Part shown: in pieces, positions 22,900 through 35,925 of the stretch
How positions within the stretch are numbered: position 1 is the stretch's first letter
Layout of the letters: every line of letters starts with the position of its first letter
Origin: Ailurus styani
Lineage: Eukaryota > Chordata > Mammalia > Carnivora > Ailuridae
DNA length: 64,000 nucleotides
Assembly (NCBI GenBank): GCA_002007465.1
Contig: LNAC01000753.1
Span: forward strand, 523,214-587,213
Direction of reading: 5' to 3'
The notes under the pieces: generated by a model
Told to the model about the DNA's origin: nothing
Seen by the model: only the letters and a program-made list of their open reading frames with translations
The model's database searches: none
Position numbers and translations under genes: made by a program

Positions 22900-24700
22900 A
22901 ACCCTTTGACAAGAAAATTCTTCTTAAAAAGTAAAAATAGCACATATCCATGTACCTTGAAGCAAAATTTATGAAGAACTTTATATCGATTATATATACA
23001 TTAAAAATAGTTTTGGTTCTTGGCATACGTAGTCACATACTTTAATCAGTTTCTTGACGATATGTATCTCTAATTCTGTGTCTTTTCTGAAGAATGGGGT
23101 TTCTTGCTTTTGTTTTTGTTTTCCTTTTAGTGTGGTCTTATTTCAATTTTTTTCATAGAATTGTTTATAATCTTCAAACTGGCATTTGAAGGTAAGTTAA
23201 TTTGAAATTATTGGCATTTTGGATACTTTTCTGTAGACTGTAACATTTTTATTTAAGAAAATATGCTCTCTACAGGTCCCGAGGTACATAGGAAGCTCAG
23301 ATCACATTCTGCTAAATGAAGGATATTCCACTTCCAATCACTTATGCCTTGACTACGTAAATGTGTCACCCAAATATTCACATAGGTGTTTTTCTGCCAT
23401 TTGTCAGAGTACTTTTCTTTGAAAACATTTTTATACAACCAAATTTGTCCATTTCTTTTATGTTTTGCCAAATTCAGATGCTCCAAAAATCACAGCCTTT
23501 TTCAATCTCATTCCATTCCAGTAAAATAAAATTTATCTAGTTAAAAATAAGAGTTCTGTCAAAGACTCCAAGTATTCCACAGCTCAAATATGCAATTTCA
23601 AAACTAAATCTTGTACACTGAGCTCTTATCTTTTAATTTATTTAGGTCCTCTTTTCTGGAAAGATAAATTTGTCTTCCTATTTGCAAGTCTTGTTTTGAA
23701 AAAGTGCAATTCTCTGAAAGTATCAAAAGCTTTAAAAGAATCTTCTGGTGCTCCGCGCATTGATTTCTGGGAATAATGATTTCCGAAAGATTTTGAAAAA
23801 GAAAATGTACCTCAAATTTAGAAGACTCACAAAAGACTTAAATATCAGCACTGAACACTTAGATTGATTTACGAGTGAATTCTTCAAAGGTGCTAGTATT
23901 TCTAATATGATTAGTTACAGCCAGTAAAGAAAGTTTGTACTGTACCACAGAGGAATTTTTTATCCACGTCAGCTTTGTACAGTTAGATTTTATGGTTTCA
24001 TTACTGTATATAATATTATTTTCAAGTTTTGATGACTGTCATTTCTATTTGATTGGTAGAACATCACAGCCTTTACAAGTGTAATTATAAAATATGTGTG
24101 AATCACGATGAAGGCCAAATATGGTTTCTTTGGTTTTCCTAATTAGTAAAATGATACTTTCTAAGCAAATACTATGCTTCATCAAAATTTGTATCAGTGT
24201 ATCACCTCAAAAATAAATGATTTTCATTAATGTTGAACTTTTCCACTGAATTTACAGAGGCATTTATGATAATGTCAACTGTTCTGTCACTGACAGAGGG
24301 AACTTCTAAAAGCTTAGCTTTGATGCTCTGAAGTCTATGAAAAAAATCACACCTTTGTTGAGATTTGCTTAAATTGTTTTGTTTGAAGAATTTGATGACA
24401 CTGTTGTCATACTGGTGTCATTTATCTGTTCTCAATATTTCTTTCTGCCAAAGCAACAGATACCATATCATTTCCCTTTTCAAACGCAAATGAAAAGACT
24501 TAGAATTGTAAATAAGTAAAATTAATTTAGAAGACCAGTTATTTGATCTTGATGAAAGTCTTGCTTCCTAGAATGATATGTAAAAAACCTTCTGCTCCAG
24601 CACATATTAAATTGTCATTTTGGAACACAGTCTTCCCAAAGTCATGATTAACTTTCAAAGTAGATGCTGATGCCTTATCTGCTGGTTTAGTCTCCTGAAT
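22900..24700 (-). other. AT-rich region with possible decayed coding sequence (unresolved)
   Basis: On the minus strand some stretches stay open and look protein-like, for example about 64 codons around 24420-24215 (including QRCDFFHRLQSIKAKLLEVP and SVSDRTVDIIINAS) and 78 codons at 23253-23486 (IWLYKNVFKEKYSDKWQKNT). No motif lets me name a family. The wording is vaguely like decayed transposase, but this is a guess; chance open frames in AT-rich DNA are a serious alternative. Confidence 0.3.
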
Positions 24701-25859
24701 GCCATGTGGTTAGTAATACAGCTGCTCTGGTGGATGTTAAATACTGGAAAACATTTTGTGCAAGTTACATCAACTGTTTTGAGGAATGGAAATGTGCTAC
24801 CTATTTTTTTTTTATCAAATATATACTTCGTATTGCTTTAGTTCATTCCTGACAAAAAGGTTTATTGTAAAATTTTAAGAAAGCACTGCCAAACAATAAG
24901 CAGTTCTAAACTTAGACCATGCAATAAGACAAAACCAAAGTAGCAAGAGCATTTAGAGCAAGCTCTTCTGCTTGAAGGCAGGGCTGCTTAGTCTCTGTTT
25001 CCCATACATATGTCACATATGTCTAATGTATGATTTCTCCACTCCCACCGAGTCCACTGGCTAGGCCCTGCAGTTTTATAAAAGGACAGGCCACGGCATA
25101 GGGAAAGGCCCAACTGCTTGACGCACCAAGTAATTACTAGAACAGAGACATTGACTACTTTTGCCATCGCCTCTAGAGACTAAGAGGTGTTAGGTGTCCT
25201 TAGTTCCTTGGTACTGAGCACACACATTCTTTTTTTTTTTTTTTACCACCCAAATCCCCCTTAGGTTGTTTTTATTTTTGTTTCAGATTTAATCCCTGGT
25301 TGTGAGAATTCTCTTAATTTTACTTGAACCTCTCACATTGTTAAAGTCCATGGCAGAAGCCAAAGCATAAGGACTTGTGAAATATATCTGTCTCATTTTA
25401 ATATAATTAATGAGAATACTTTATTAAATATGGGGAAAGGCTAAATAGAATGATATGTAGTGTCAGTAGGGCATAAACTGGGAAACCAGGACATAAGGGT
25501 CACACAAACAGAAAACAGAGAGAAAATCCTATTAGATTTCCAAAAGTTGAACAGAGAAAGGTGCAAAAGCAATGCTCAAAGAGTTCGTAGCTAAAATATT
25601 CCCAAACAGGTTAAGGACGTGAAGCCACTGGATTAATTGGGATGCTATAAAAATGGTGAAATAGTTTTTTATTGTCTTCCCCTGAAAGAATGCCAATTCT
25701 GATAGTCATCCATAGACAAAATTGTGTTTGTGGAAGTCTGAGAGTCCAGCAGAGAAGTTCCGGCGCACTATCAGAGAAACAAACATAGAAACAGACAGAC
25801 AGACAAAAAACACTGGATGCTTTGAAGAGACCAGTCTAAAGACTGGAGGAGATGTCTCC
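24701..25859. other. AT-rich unique sequence
   Basis: Nothing recognised. The last ~170 bp may be the diverged 5' edge of the sense L1. Confidence 0.4.
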
Positions 25860-26276
25860 TTCTTTAAATGTATGAACAAAATGAGAAGTTTAACGGAGAG
25901 ATAGAACATAAAAAAGAACCAAACAGGAATTCTGGAGTTGAAGACACAATGAATGAAATGAACGATTTAATAGAGAACATCAACCACAAACTTGATCATG
26001 CAGAAAAAGGATATGTGAGGACAGATCATTTAAAATTAGCCATTTATCCCCTACATGGATAATGTGATATAATTAAAAGAAATAATCTATTCATCATTGG
26101 AGTTATAGAAGAGAAGAAGAGGGCAAAAAACTTATTTAATGAAATAATGGCTGGGCTCTTCCCAAATCTGAGGAGAGATTTGGACATCCAAGTTCATGAA
26201 GCTTACACGTGTCCCCAACTTTTCAGCTCAAAATGATCTTCTCTAGGACACTATACATAATATAACATTATATTAT

Positions 26277-26514
26277 TATTTTTTAAATACTTAAGGTTGT
26301 GTGCTCATTTTATTTATTTTTTAAAAGATATTTATTTATTTGACACACACAGAGAGAGAGAGATCACAAGTAGGCAGAGAGGCAGGCAGAGAGAGAGGGG
26401 GAAGGAGGCTCCCTGCTGAGCAGAGAGCCTGATGTGGGGCTCAATTCCGGGACCCTGAGATCATAACCTGAGCCGAAGGCAGAGGCTTAACCCACTGAGC
26501 CACCCAGGCACCCC
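26277..26514 (-). mobile_element. Can-SINE with extra 3' flank inside its target-site duplication
   Basis: The SINE body is 26321-26514, minus strand. The flanking duplication, ataacattatattat (26262-26276 and 26515-26529, 15/15 identical), encloses 44 extra bases (26277-26320) on the poly-A side. These include a non-SINE stretch with the gtgtgctcatttt motif and end in a second A-rich run. This fits read-through transcription past the SINE terminator with a 3' transduction. Confidence 0.85.
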
Positions 26515-27148
26515 ATAACATTATATTATATAATAATATAATAATACAGTCTAAAATCAAAAACAAAGAGAATTTTAAGGGCAGGGGGGAAAAAATAAAG
26601 AAAAGAAAATAACCTTACCTGCAAGGGAACTCCCATAAGGCTATCAGCGGATTTTCTAGCAGAAACCTTACAGGCCAGGAATGACTGGGATGATATAGTT
26701 AAATACAAACCAAAGATATTTTACCCAACATAATTTTTTCAGAAATAAAAAAGATAAAGATGTTCCCAAATAAGCAAAAGCTGAGGGAGCTCATCACCAC
26801 TAGACATGCCTTACAAGAAATGCTGAAAGGAGTTAGTTCCTCAAACTGAAATGAAAGAATGCTAATCCTTAACATAAAAATATATGAAAATATAAAACAC
26901 AGTGGCACAGCTAAGTATATAGTCAAATTCAGAATACTTTAATGTGTTGGACACTTAGTTTTAACATAAGGTTAAAGGACAAAAGTCTTAAAATAGCTAC
27001 AATGATTGTTAATGGACACACAACATAAAAACATGAAAATTATGGCACCAAAACCACAAAATGTTGCTAGGTAGAGTAAAAGAGTAGAGTTTTTGTATGT
27101 GATGAGAGTGAAAACGTCGTCAGATTAAAATGGACTGATTTTGTATAT

Positions 27149-27180
27149 ATATCTTGTGTGTACATATATACACAAGATAT
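27149..27180. repeat. Short inverted repeat (hairpin)
   Basis: Arms of 14 nt (27149-27162 and 27167-27180) with one mismatch and a 4-nt loop, in AT-rich L1-derived sequence. Confidence 0.85.
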
Positions 27181-28236
27181 TTTACATAAGCCTCATGGTA
27201 ACTGCAAAGCAGTAATCTACAGTAGATACACAAAAGATAAAGAGAAGGAAATAAAAGCATACCATCCCAGAAAGCTATGAATTCACAATGGAAGACAGCA
27301 AAAGAGGAAGAAAGGAACAAAGGAACTACAAAACAGTCAGAAAACAATAAGAAGGCATTAGTAAGTTCTTACCTATGGATAATACTGTAAATGTAAATAG
27401 ATTAAATTCTTCAATCAAAAGGAGTAGAGTGGCTGCCTGAATGAATGGGGAAAAAAAAACCAAACCCAGATCCAACTATATGTTGCCTACAAGAGACTCA
27501 TTTCACCTTTAAAGAAACAAATAGACTCAAAATGAAAGGATGAAAAAAGATAATCCACACAAATAGAAACAAAAGAGAGCAGGGGTAGCTACACTTATAA
27601 CACACAAAATAGACTTTAAATCCAAAACCAAAACAAGAGACAGAGAAGGTCATTATATAATGATAAAGTGGTTAATTCATGAAGGGGATATAACTGCTGT
27701 AAATACCCATGCACTAATTATTGCAGCACCTAAATATATTAGGCAGATACTAACAGGTCTGAAGGGAGAAATAGACAACACTACGATAACAGTAAGAAAT
27801 TTCAATACTGCACTGTCAACAATGCGTAGATCATCCAGACAGAAAATCAATGAGGAACATTGGATTTGAACTATTCTTTAGACCAAATGCACCTAACAGA
27901 CATATAAATAACATTCTATCCAACAGCAGCAAAATACACATTCTTCTCAAGCACACACAAAACATTCTCCAGGATAGATCCTATGTTAGGTCACAAATCA
28001 AGTTTGGCAAATTTAAGAAGATTGAAATCATACCATGTATCTTTTCTGACCACAATGACATGAAACTAGAAATCAATAATAGAAGAAAAACTGGAAAATT
28101 TACTAATATGAGGAAATTAACATACCCCTGAACAACCAATGGGTCAAAGAAGAAAGTGAATGGGAAATCAAAAATATCTTGAAACAGATGAAAATGCAAA
28201 CATAATATATCAAAATTTAAAGGATGCAGCAAAAGC

Positions 28237-28424
28237 CATTTTTTAAAAGATTTTATTTATTTATTTGAGAGCGAGAGAGAGAGAAAGCATGAGTGGGGGG
28301 AGGGAGAGGGACAAGCAGACTCCCCGCTGAGCAGAGAGCCCAATGTGGGACTCTATTCCAGGATCCTGGGATCATTACCTGAGCTGAAGTCAGAAGCTTA
28401 AACCACTGAGTCACCCAGGTGCCC
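28237..28424 (-). mobile_element. Can-SINE inserted in L1 ORF2
   Basis: Minus-strand SINE with the gcccaatgtggga and gagtcacccaggtgcccc motifs. A 10-bp duplication, cagcaaaagc, is at 28227-28236 and 28425-28434. L1 coding text continues directly across it (GCAAAAGCAGTCCTAGC). Confidence 0.9.
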
Positions 28425-29040
28425 CAGCAAAAGCAGTCCTAGCTGGAAAGTTTATTGCAGTAAATATCTGCATTTAAAAAAACCCCAAAGATTTCAAATA
28501 AACAACCTAACTCTATACCTCAAGGAACAGAAAAACAAAAACAAACCAACCCCAAAGTCAGCAAAAGGAAGGAAAGAACAAAGATTAGACCAGAATAAAT
28601 AAGAGACCAAAAAAAATAGAAAGGTCAATCAAACTAAGCTGGTTTTTTTGAAGAAATAAACAAATTGACAAAACTTTAGGAGACTAAAAAAAAGAGAGAG
28701 AAGACTCAAATAAAATCAGAAATGAAAGAAGAGACATCTTAATATCATAGAAATACAAAGGGTCATAAGAGATTCCTATGAACAATTACACGTCAACACT
28801 CTGGAAAACCTAGAAGAAAGGGAACCTAGAAACATATAATCTACTAAGACTGAATCAGGAGGAAACAGAAAATCTGAACAGACCAAAAATGAATAAGGAG
28901 ATTGAATCAATAACCAAAAACTTTCCCACAGAGAAAAGCCCAGACCAGATGGTTTCCCTGGTCAATTCCACCAAACATTAAAGAAGAATTAATACCAATA
29001 TTTTTTCAAACTCTTCTAAGAAAAATTGAAGAGAAGAGAA

Positions 29041-29300
29041 AACTGGAAACCACTCAAATGTGCACCAAAGGTAGAATGAATAAGCAAATCATGATATATT
29101 CACTCAATGGAATCCTAAACAACAATGACAATATGCAAAGTACAACTAAACCCAAATATATGAATGAATCTCACAAACAAAACATTGAGCAAAAGTACCT
29201 AGACACGAAAGACTATATGATTCCATTTATGTAAAGATTCAAAAGCCAAAACTCATGGATGGTGCTAGAATTAGGAGTAAATGGGTACATATGGGGCACT
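29041..29300 (+). mobile_element. L1 3'-end fragment within the sense L1
   Basis: Sequence resembling an L1M 3' UTR (ggaaaccactcaaatgtgc; tatgattccatttatgtaa) appears between reverse-transcriptase blocks of the larger L1, where ORF2 text would be expected. It may be a secondary insertion or a rearrangement. No duplication was identified. Confidence 0.5.
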
Positions 29301-30551
29301 CCGAAGAAAATTTCAAATGTCTAAGTTAGTGAGTTCTACTCAACTCTTAAGAAAGAGGTAATTTCAATCTTACACAAATTCTTTCAGTTAATACAAAATA
29401 AGGGATTACTTCCCAACACATTTTAGGAGTCCTGCATTGTCTTGATGTAAAAACCTTAAGAAGAATAATAGCAAACTAAATCCATATATGGGAAAAGGAT
29501 AACAGTATGACCAAATTGGGTTTATTGCAAGAATGCACGGTCACTTTAAACTTTGAAAATCCATCAACATAATTTGCAAAATTGAAACAACAAAAGCAAC
29601 AATTTATATGCTCTTCTCAATAAATGAAGAAAAATGTCTGTTAAAATTCAACATTTGCTCATGACAAAAACTCTTAGCCAACTAAGGTTAGGATAAAAAC
29701 TTTCTTCAATTGATAAAGGATATAAATAAAACCTATATCAAAATCATACTTAGTGTTGCAATGTAAAAAATACTCCTTCTGAGATCAGAAGCAGACAATG
29801 ATGCCTGTTATCACCTCTTCTATATAACATTGTGCTAGAATTCCTAACAAGTGGAGTAAAAAGCAAATAAACAAACACAAAATATATGTAATTAATATAG
29901 AAAAGTATGAATATATCACATGATATAATTATATATACATACAAATTTTAAATTACAGGTAAATAATTTGAGGGAATAAGTGAGTTTAATAAGTGAGTTT
30001 TTCTGAATATAAGATCAATCAATATCAAAATCTATTATATCCACATATATTAAGAACAAAAAGAAAGTGAAATTTATGAAAAGAAGCCATTCACAATAAT
30101 GCCAAAAGTATGAAAGATATAGAAATAGAGCTAAGAAAAGTTGTATAACTCCCATGAAGAAAACTATAAAACATTATTAAGAGATATTAAAGATGGCCTA
30201 AATAAACATAATACAAAGTTCATGGATTAGAAAACTTAATATTGCAAAAATTTAATTCCTTCCCAGATAAATTAGTAGAGTTGATGCAATTCCAATCAAA
30301 ATCTCAGTAGTTCCCTACCTCCACCCCAGAACTTGTTATGATTAAACTGAAATGTATATGAATGTTCAAAGAGCCAAGAATGAGGTATGGGCTTGTTTTA
30401 TCAAAGTCAAGCCTTATTATAAAGCTATGGTAATTAAGAAAGTGTCCAATGAGATAGGAAAGAAAACCCAGAAACTAACCAACTTATATATGGATACTTG
30501 ATTTATGACGATTTTCCCACCACAGAAGGATGAAAAAGGACAGTCTCTTTA

Positions 30552-31062
30552 ATGAGCAGGACTGATGAGTGGATAAAGAAGATGTGGTGTATACACACAC
30601 ATGCACAGACACACAGACACACAGACACAGACACACACACACAATGGAATATTACTCAGTCATCAAAAAGAATGAAATCCTGCCATTTGCAGTGATGTGA
30701 ATGGAGCTAGAGTATATTATTCTGAGGGAAGTAAGCCAGAGAAAGACAAATACCATATGATTTCACTCATATGTGGAATTTAAGAAACAGATGAACATAG
30801 GGGAGTAAAATAGAGAGAGGGGAAACAAAGAAACAGACTCTGAACTCTAGAGAAGAAATTGATAGTCACCAGAGGGCAGGGGATGGATGGGGAATGGAAA
30901 AGGTGATAGAGACTAAGGAGTGCTCTTGTGATCACAGGCGTTGTATGTAAATGCTGAATCACTAAATTATACACTTGCAACTAATATTACACTGTATGTT
31001 ACCTAACTGGAATTTAAAGTAAAACTTTTTTAAAAACCTAAAAAATAAAAATAAATAAATGA
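30552..31062 (+). mobile_element. 5'-truncated carnivore L1 3' end
   Basis: Typical carnivore L1 terminal sequence: atgagtggataaagaag, a (CA)-rich stretch, aatggaatattactcagtca, gatttcactcatatgtgga, cactaaattatacacttgc, and an A-rich tail. It interrupts the older L1 3' portion. Divergence appears moderate, so it is younger than its host. Confidence 0.75.
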
Positions 31063-32290
31063 GACCAAGACAATTCAATATCTCTTTGGGAAAATGATAC
31101 TCCCATAAAACATAAATAAAAATTAATTCCATTTTGATTGTAGTTTTAAATTAGAAAGACAAAAATAAAAGCTTTTAGAAAATCTATGAAGATATTTTCA
31201 TGAGTTCAGTAGGAAAAGCTTACTTAAAGAAGACACTAGAAGCACTAGTTATAAAGGAGGAGATTGATAAGTCTGATTCCATTACATTTAAGAACTTCTT
31301 TTCATTAGAAGACACCATAAAAACAAAAAAATGCAAGCTATAGAATGTGAAAAGACATTTCAGCACTTACATAACCACTAAGGGCCTCCTAGCTAAAGAC
31401 ATGAAGGATTTCTGTATATTAATAAGAAAAGGGCATATAATCTAATACAAAAAACTGGGTTAGTGACTTGAATGGGCAAATCACAAGAAAGGATATCCAA
31501 ATGGCTGATAAACATATCTTTAACCTCATTGGTCATCAAGGAAACACAATTGAAATATACAATAATATACTTCTAATCACCCTCCAGAACTGCTAAAATT
31601 AAAAAGAGAAAACACTAAATGTTGATGAGGATGTGAACCATCAGGCATCCCTACCTACTGCTAGTGAGAGTGTAAATTAGTACAATTCTGGAAAACAAAT
31701 CATCATTATCTATAAAAGTTGAATACATGCATAGCCTTTAACCTGGCATTTCCACTCCTGGCTACAGACCAATAGAAATGCACACATAGGTATAGCAAGC
31801 AGTTGCACAAAAATGATCACGGCAACATTATGTTTATATATTTACAAAAGCCAAAACCTGGACACAGCCAAATGGACATCAGTAGAGTAGATGAATAGAC
31901 AATGGAATGGATGAATATGGCTACTGCAAAATATATTCACAGTATAGCAGTAAAACTGAGCCAAGCAGAGCCATATGCAACAAGCAGTGCTGAGCAAAAG
32001 AAGTCGTATGCAAGAGAGTAAAAATGTGTGATTCTATTTATACAGTTTAACAAATAGGAAATATAAAAAGTGTTACAAGTCAGGATACAAAAAAATAAGT
32101 AAGATAAAGGAAGTCAGGATAATGGTTAAATTTGGAAGGAGGATACAATGATTGGGAAAAGGCAGGGCTGATTTTCAAGTGTTGGAATATTCTTTCCCTT
32201 GACCTGGAGTAGGTTACATTGCTGCTTGTTTTGTGATGATTTATTGAGATGTCCAATTTTTGTTGTGTGCACCTTCTGGGTGTTTTTTTT

Positions 32291-32790
32291 AAGGCATTGG
32301 AGATAAGAGACTAGACAGAAAATTGTTATCTCCCCATCACTGGCAGGGTTCCAATTGTAATGGCATCGCTCTTGTATGTCTGCATGAAGAGGCAGAGAGG
32401 AGCTCCCTTTGAGAAAAAGCTGACCAGGAATACTTACCCATTTTATTTGTATTTTTGTCAGATTACAAAATAACCCAAGCTTGTTGTAGTAAATTAGGAA
32501 TGTATGGTAAGTTTTGAAAAAAAAAAACAAAAACAGCATCTCATTGGTCAGAGACCATCACTGCTCACATTTTGGCTATTTCTTTTTATTTTTTTCGTTG
32601 CATTTATCTGTATTTGTCATCCTATAATGGTTTTTAAAAATCATCCTTCTCAAATCAAACTATCTCATTAAAAATTTCACATTGGTAAAAGTTTTTTATA
32701 AGTATCTTTTTTGGGGACCCACAATGTTTCACACAATGGCTGTACTCTATTCTTCTTGGAAATTTAGGTTGCTCATAATTTTTCTATATA
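32291..32790. other. AT-rich sequence, nothing recognised
   Basis: A minus-strand open frame at 32126-32539 has no recognisable domain. Confidence 0.45.
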
Positions 32791-32806
32791 ATAAATGATT
32801 TTCTGG

Positions 32807-33019
32807 GAACCTGGGGGGCTCAATCGGTTAAGCCCACTGCCTTTGGCTCAGGTCAGGATCCCAGGGTCCCGTGATCAAGTCCTGCATCAGGCTCCCTGCT
32901 CGGCAGAGAGCCTGCTTCTCCCTCTCCCTCTGCCTGCTGCTCTACCTACTTATGCTCTCTCTCTCTCTGTCAAATAAGTAAATAAATAATCTTTTTTAAA
33001 AAACTAAAAAATTTTAAAA
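32807..33019 (+). mobile_element. Can-SINE
   Basis: Plus-strand SINE (aacctggggggctcaatcgg, tttggctcaggtcaggatcc) with an AAATAAGTAAATAAATAATC tail. The 16-bp duplication ataaatgattttctgg is exact at 32791-32806 and 33020-33035. Confidence 0.95.
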
Positions 33020-33035
33020 ATAAATGATTTTCTGG

Positions 33036-35074
33036 TCAAAATCTCATATAGAATTGTTGGCTTATGCTTTGGATCATTGTCCTAGGTTGGATTACCTCAG
33101 GGGGAAATGACTAGAATAAATATAAACAGTTTTAAGGCTCTTGACAAATACTTTCATGTTGCTCTTCTGAACAACAACCACAATTTAGAATCCCATTGAC
33201 ACCCTCTAGTCAAGTTAGAAATGGCGCTCGTCAGAAAAGGACAGTGAGAGCCTTGCATGGGTATGGAAGGTGTCTCTACAAGCAACCAGCCTCCGTCAGG
33301 CGTAGGACATCCTTTCCCTGGGGCGCCGTGGTGCTCTCCGCCCCCCAGTGCCTCCATTATCACATTTGGAAGAACTGAACATCTGAGCACTCACAAGACC
33401 CTCCCCACCCTGGTCTTTCCCATGACGCCCATATCCACACCCCTGTATGTTCAGGCACGTACAGACATACTATACACAACAGAAAACACACACTCATGCA
33501 CACGGCGGAGGGGAGGGGAAGTCTATCAGCTACAATCATTTTTACCCATGTTTGTAAATGATCCTGTCCACTCCTGCAGCATTCCTTCTATCTTTGCACT
33601 TTCCTTAGGATGGCCTTGTTAAATCGCTTTTTGGTATTTGTGGCGTGTATTTTTATAGGTGTACTATAACACTCATAACATCTGGGCAGGGGGAGGGGCA
33701 CAGCCCTAAAAATAAAATCCTCCTTTACCACAGCAGCTAATAAAGTTCTTGTTCTCTACCTCTCTCTCGATTTTTCTTTTTATTAGAGCCAAATCACGTG
33801 GCAAATGAAGCCTGACATCTATGAGATTTCCCATACATGTAATTTAGAGTATGAGCCATAAAATTCCACTAAAGCAAAATAAAGCATTAAGACAAAGGAG
33901 TGCTTAAAATCCTCAGGATCCACCACGTGAGCCAACTGAAATATTTGCCACTGCCTGGAGTCTGGTGGGTATTCCCTTTCATCTCCTTTCCATTTGCATT
34001 TTTTGCCCTTCTATTCCCCCTTTACTCTTGCCTTGAAAGGGTTCCAGAAAATTCCTTCCGTCTGGGCACCTTTCCTATTTGCTTTATTTCAATTCGGGGG
34101 TCCTTGTATGGCCCCTCAGCTGAGTGCTGAGGCAGGTGGCGAGTCCATCAAGGTAAATAAAGCATGGCCCCTTCCTTTAAGGGTCTCGGGGTCTAGGGGG
34201 AAGCACACAGGGGCAGATGACCCACGGCCCAGACGGGCCATTACCGTTGGTGAAATATTAGTGCAACCAAGGCCGAGCGGGGCAGACAGAGCACATGGCA
34301 CAAAGTCTACCCACCCTGTCCCCTTTTTTTCTAGTTGATTACCTCTTCTAGTAAGTGCTAATGGCCCTGAAATGGAGACTTCTAGGAACTCAGGAAGAAA
34401 TAGCATCACCTTAGAGCTGAGGTAAAAAGAACAGTCTCCTCTCTGTCACTACTCATGATCTCATAGAATATTTCAAAATATTTCTTGTATCCTTATGGGC
34501 AACCTCCTATATTTTTCTTAAAAGGGGGGAAATCCCTATTTATATTACCTCAGAATACATTTAAAAATATTTTTTGTTTCTTTATGGACTACCTGTTTTT
34601 CTTAAGAAAGAGAAATTCCCGGTTATATTATATAGCCCCTTAATACATTCTAAAATACTATTTCTTATACCCTCCTGGAGAGTCTCCTATGTTTTTCTTC
34701 AAAGAGGATTGCGTTGTGAGTAAATGCTGTTCATCGGTCCTCATGAGACAACTAAGATGGCCTGGGGGCTCTCCCATGGGGAGGACGATGTGAACCTGAC
34801 ATGCACAAAACTACTGTGGACTCACGTGGATCATTCTTAGAAGGAGACAAATTGGAACAATAAGTTCAGAGCACAGTGGTGTCTGGAGGGAAGACATGTT
34901 TTGTGGAGATGACAGCTCTTGTGTTCAGGGACACTCTGTAAAACATTGGGTGACAGGCATTTCACATCTAGGAACCAGAAAGTGACTGACTAATAGGAAT
35001 CAGATCCTCCAAACCTTCTCTGAGAGGTAGGATCCTATTTTACATTCACTTCTCTGAATACCTTGAAGAGATTC
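33036..35074. other. Unique sequence
   Basis: At 34440-34710 there are three loosely similar ~90-bp units (each containing atttcttgta/atttcttata-like text, ctcctatgtttttctt-type text and a purine run), a weak degenerate tandem array. No gene seen. Confidence 0.45.
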
Positions 35075-35215
35075 GTTCATTAGTTGATTAATTGTCCGTT
35101 CATTTGGTAAATGCCCTTCCTTGGGCCATTAGAGTAGCTCTGGAAATACCAACAAGGTTCTCTTTCATGGAGCCTATGTGCTGGTGGGGAAGACAGTCAG
35201 TCAAGGAGAGGGCCT
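35075..35215 (+). mobile_element. Ancient dispersed repeat, family not named (weak)
   Basis: gagtagctctggaaatacca, ttctctttcatggagcctat and gtgctggtggggaagac follow the same repeat wording as the copy at 16280. Confidence 0.4.
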
Positions 35216-35349
35216 GCCAGTGAGTCAGCGAGGGCAGGGGGAGCTGCTCTGCACGCGGTGTGAGACAACACTTCTCCACAGGCGTCTATTACAGAAGTGA
35301 AAACCAAAAAGGTATTGAGGACACTGGATGACTGCTCAGTTCTGTTTTG

Positions 35350-35738
35350 CTAGGTGTCTTCATTTGCTCAGGCTGCCAAAGAATCACAGACGGGGGTCCT
35401 CCAATGAAGACATTTATTTCTCCCACTTCTGGGGACTGATAATCCAAGATTAAGGTGTAGGGCAGGTGCAGGTCCTTCTGAGGCTTCTGCATGGCATTCA
35501 GACACTGGTCTTTTCCCTGTGTTTTCCCGTGGTCTTCCTTCTGTGTGCGTCTGTGTCTTTATCTCCTCTTGTAAGAGCATCAGTCAGATTGAGTAAGGGT
35601 CCATCTTAAGGGCCTCACTTTAACTTAATTACTGCTTTCAAGGCCCTATCTCCAAATACCATCACACTCAGAAGTACTGGGTTTAGGACCTCAAAATAAG
35701 AATTTTGGGGGACACAATTCAGCCCATACCACTAGTTA
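35350..35738 (-). mobile_element. MaLR (MLT1-type) LTR, nearly complete
   Basis: Read backwards it follows an MLT1 LTR. At the right, gacacaattcagcccatacc is the LTR start, preceded by ggtttaggacctcaaaataa, ggccctatctccaaatacca, and ttatctcctcttgtaagagc. At the left, acatttatttctcccacttc and cttcatttgctcaggctgcc form the LTR end. Confidence 0.8.
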
Positions 35739-35764
35739 TAATAATAAAACGAGCCCTTGGTTGA

Positions 35765-35925
35765 GAGCCTACTACCAGCTAGACACTTAGTCTACCCCAC
35801 TTCTTCATTCTTACCACGGTCTGCAAGCTACCCTCGAGAAAACTGAAGTTTGGGGAATTTGAAGGACGAATCCAGAGAGACAGAAAATTCTAGAAGCAGA
35901 ATTTAAATGTAGCTTTACCTGCATC
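35765..35925 (-). mobile_element. MIR (antisense)
   Basis: gagagcctactaccagctag, ttcttcattcttaccacggt and gagaaaactgaagtttgggg follow the reverse MIR reading. Confidence 0.5.

Larger units (their letters stand above)
25860..32290 (+). mobile_element. Near-full-length, decayed sense L1M LINE
   Basis: ORF1-like sequence (25868-26300 and 26530-26900, including cagaaaccttacaggccagg) is followed by the ORF2 endonuclease domain. Fragments there include IKWLIHEGDITAVNTHA at 27660, and KIEIIPCIFSDHNDMKLEIN at about 28020-28080 with the SDHN catalytic-His motif. Linker and reverse transcriptase follow (28430-30550; DQMVSLVNSTKH-like wording near 28950), and then a 3' end (31060-32150). Dense stops and frameshifts rule out activity. 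The element is interrupted by SINEs at 26277-26514 and 28237-28424, by an L1 3' end at 30552-31062, and probably by another at 29041-29300. Confidence 0.85.

Noticed and set aside
25722..26062. Open frames with Glu/Lys-rich text, considered as a small coiled-coil gene.
   Set aside because: They fit the start of the sense L1M ORF1 region and are followed directly by L1 sequence.
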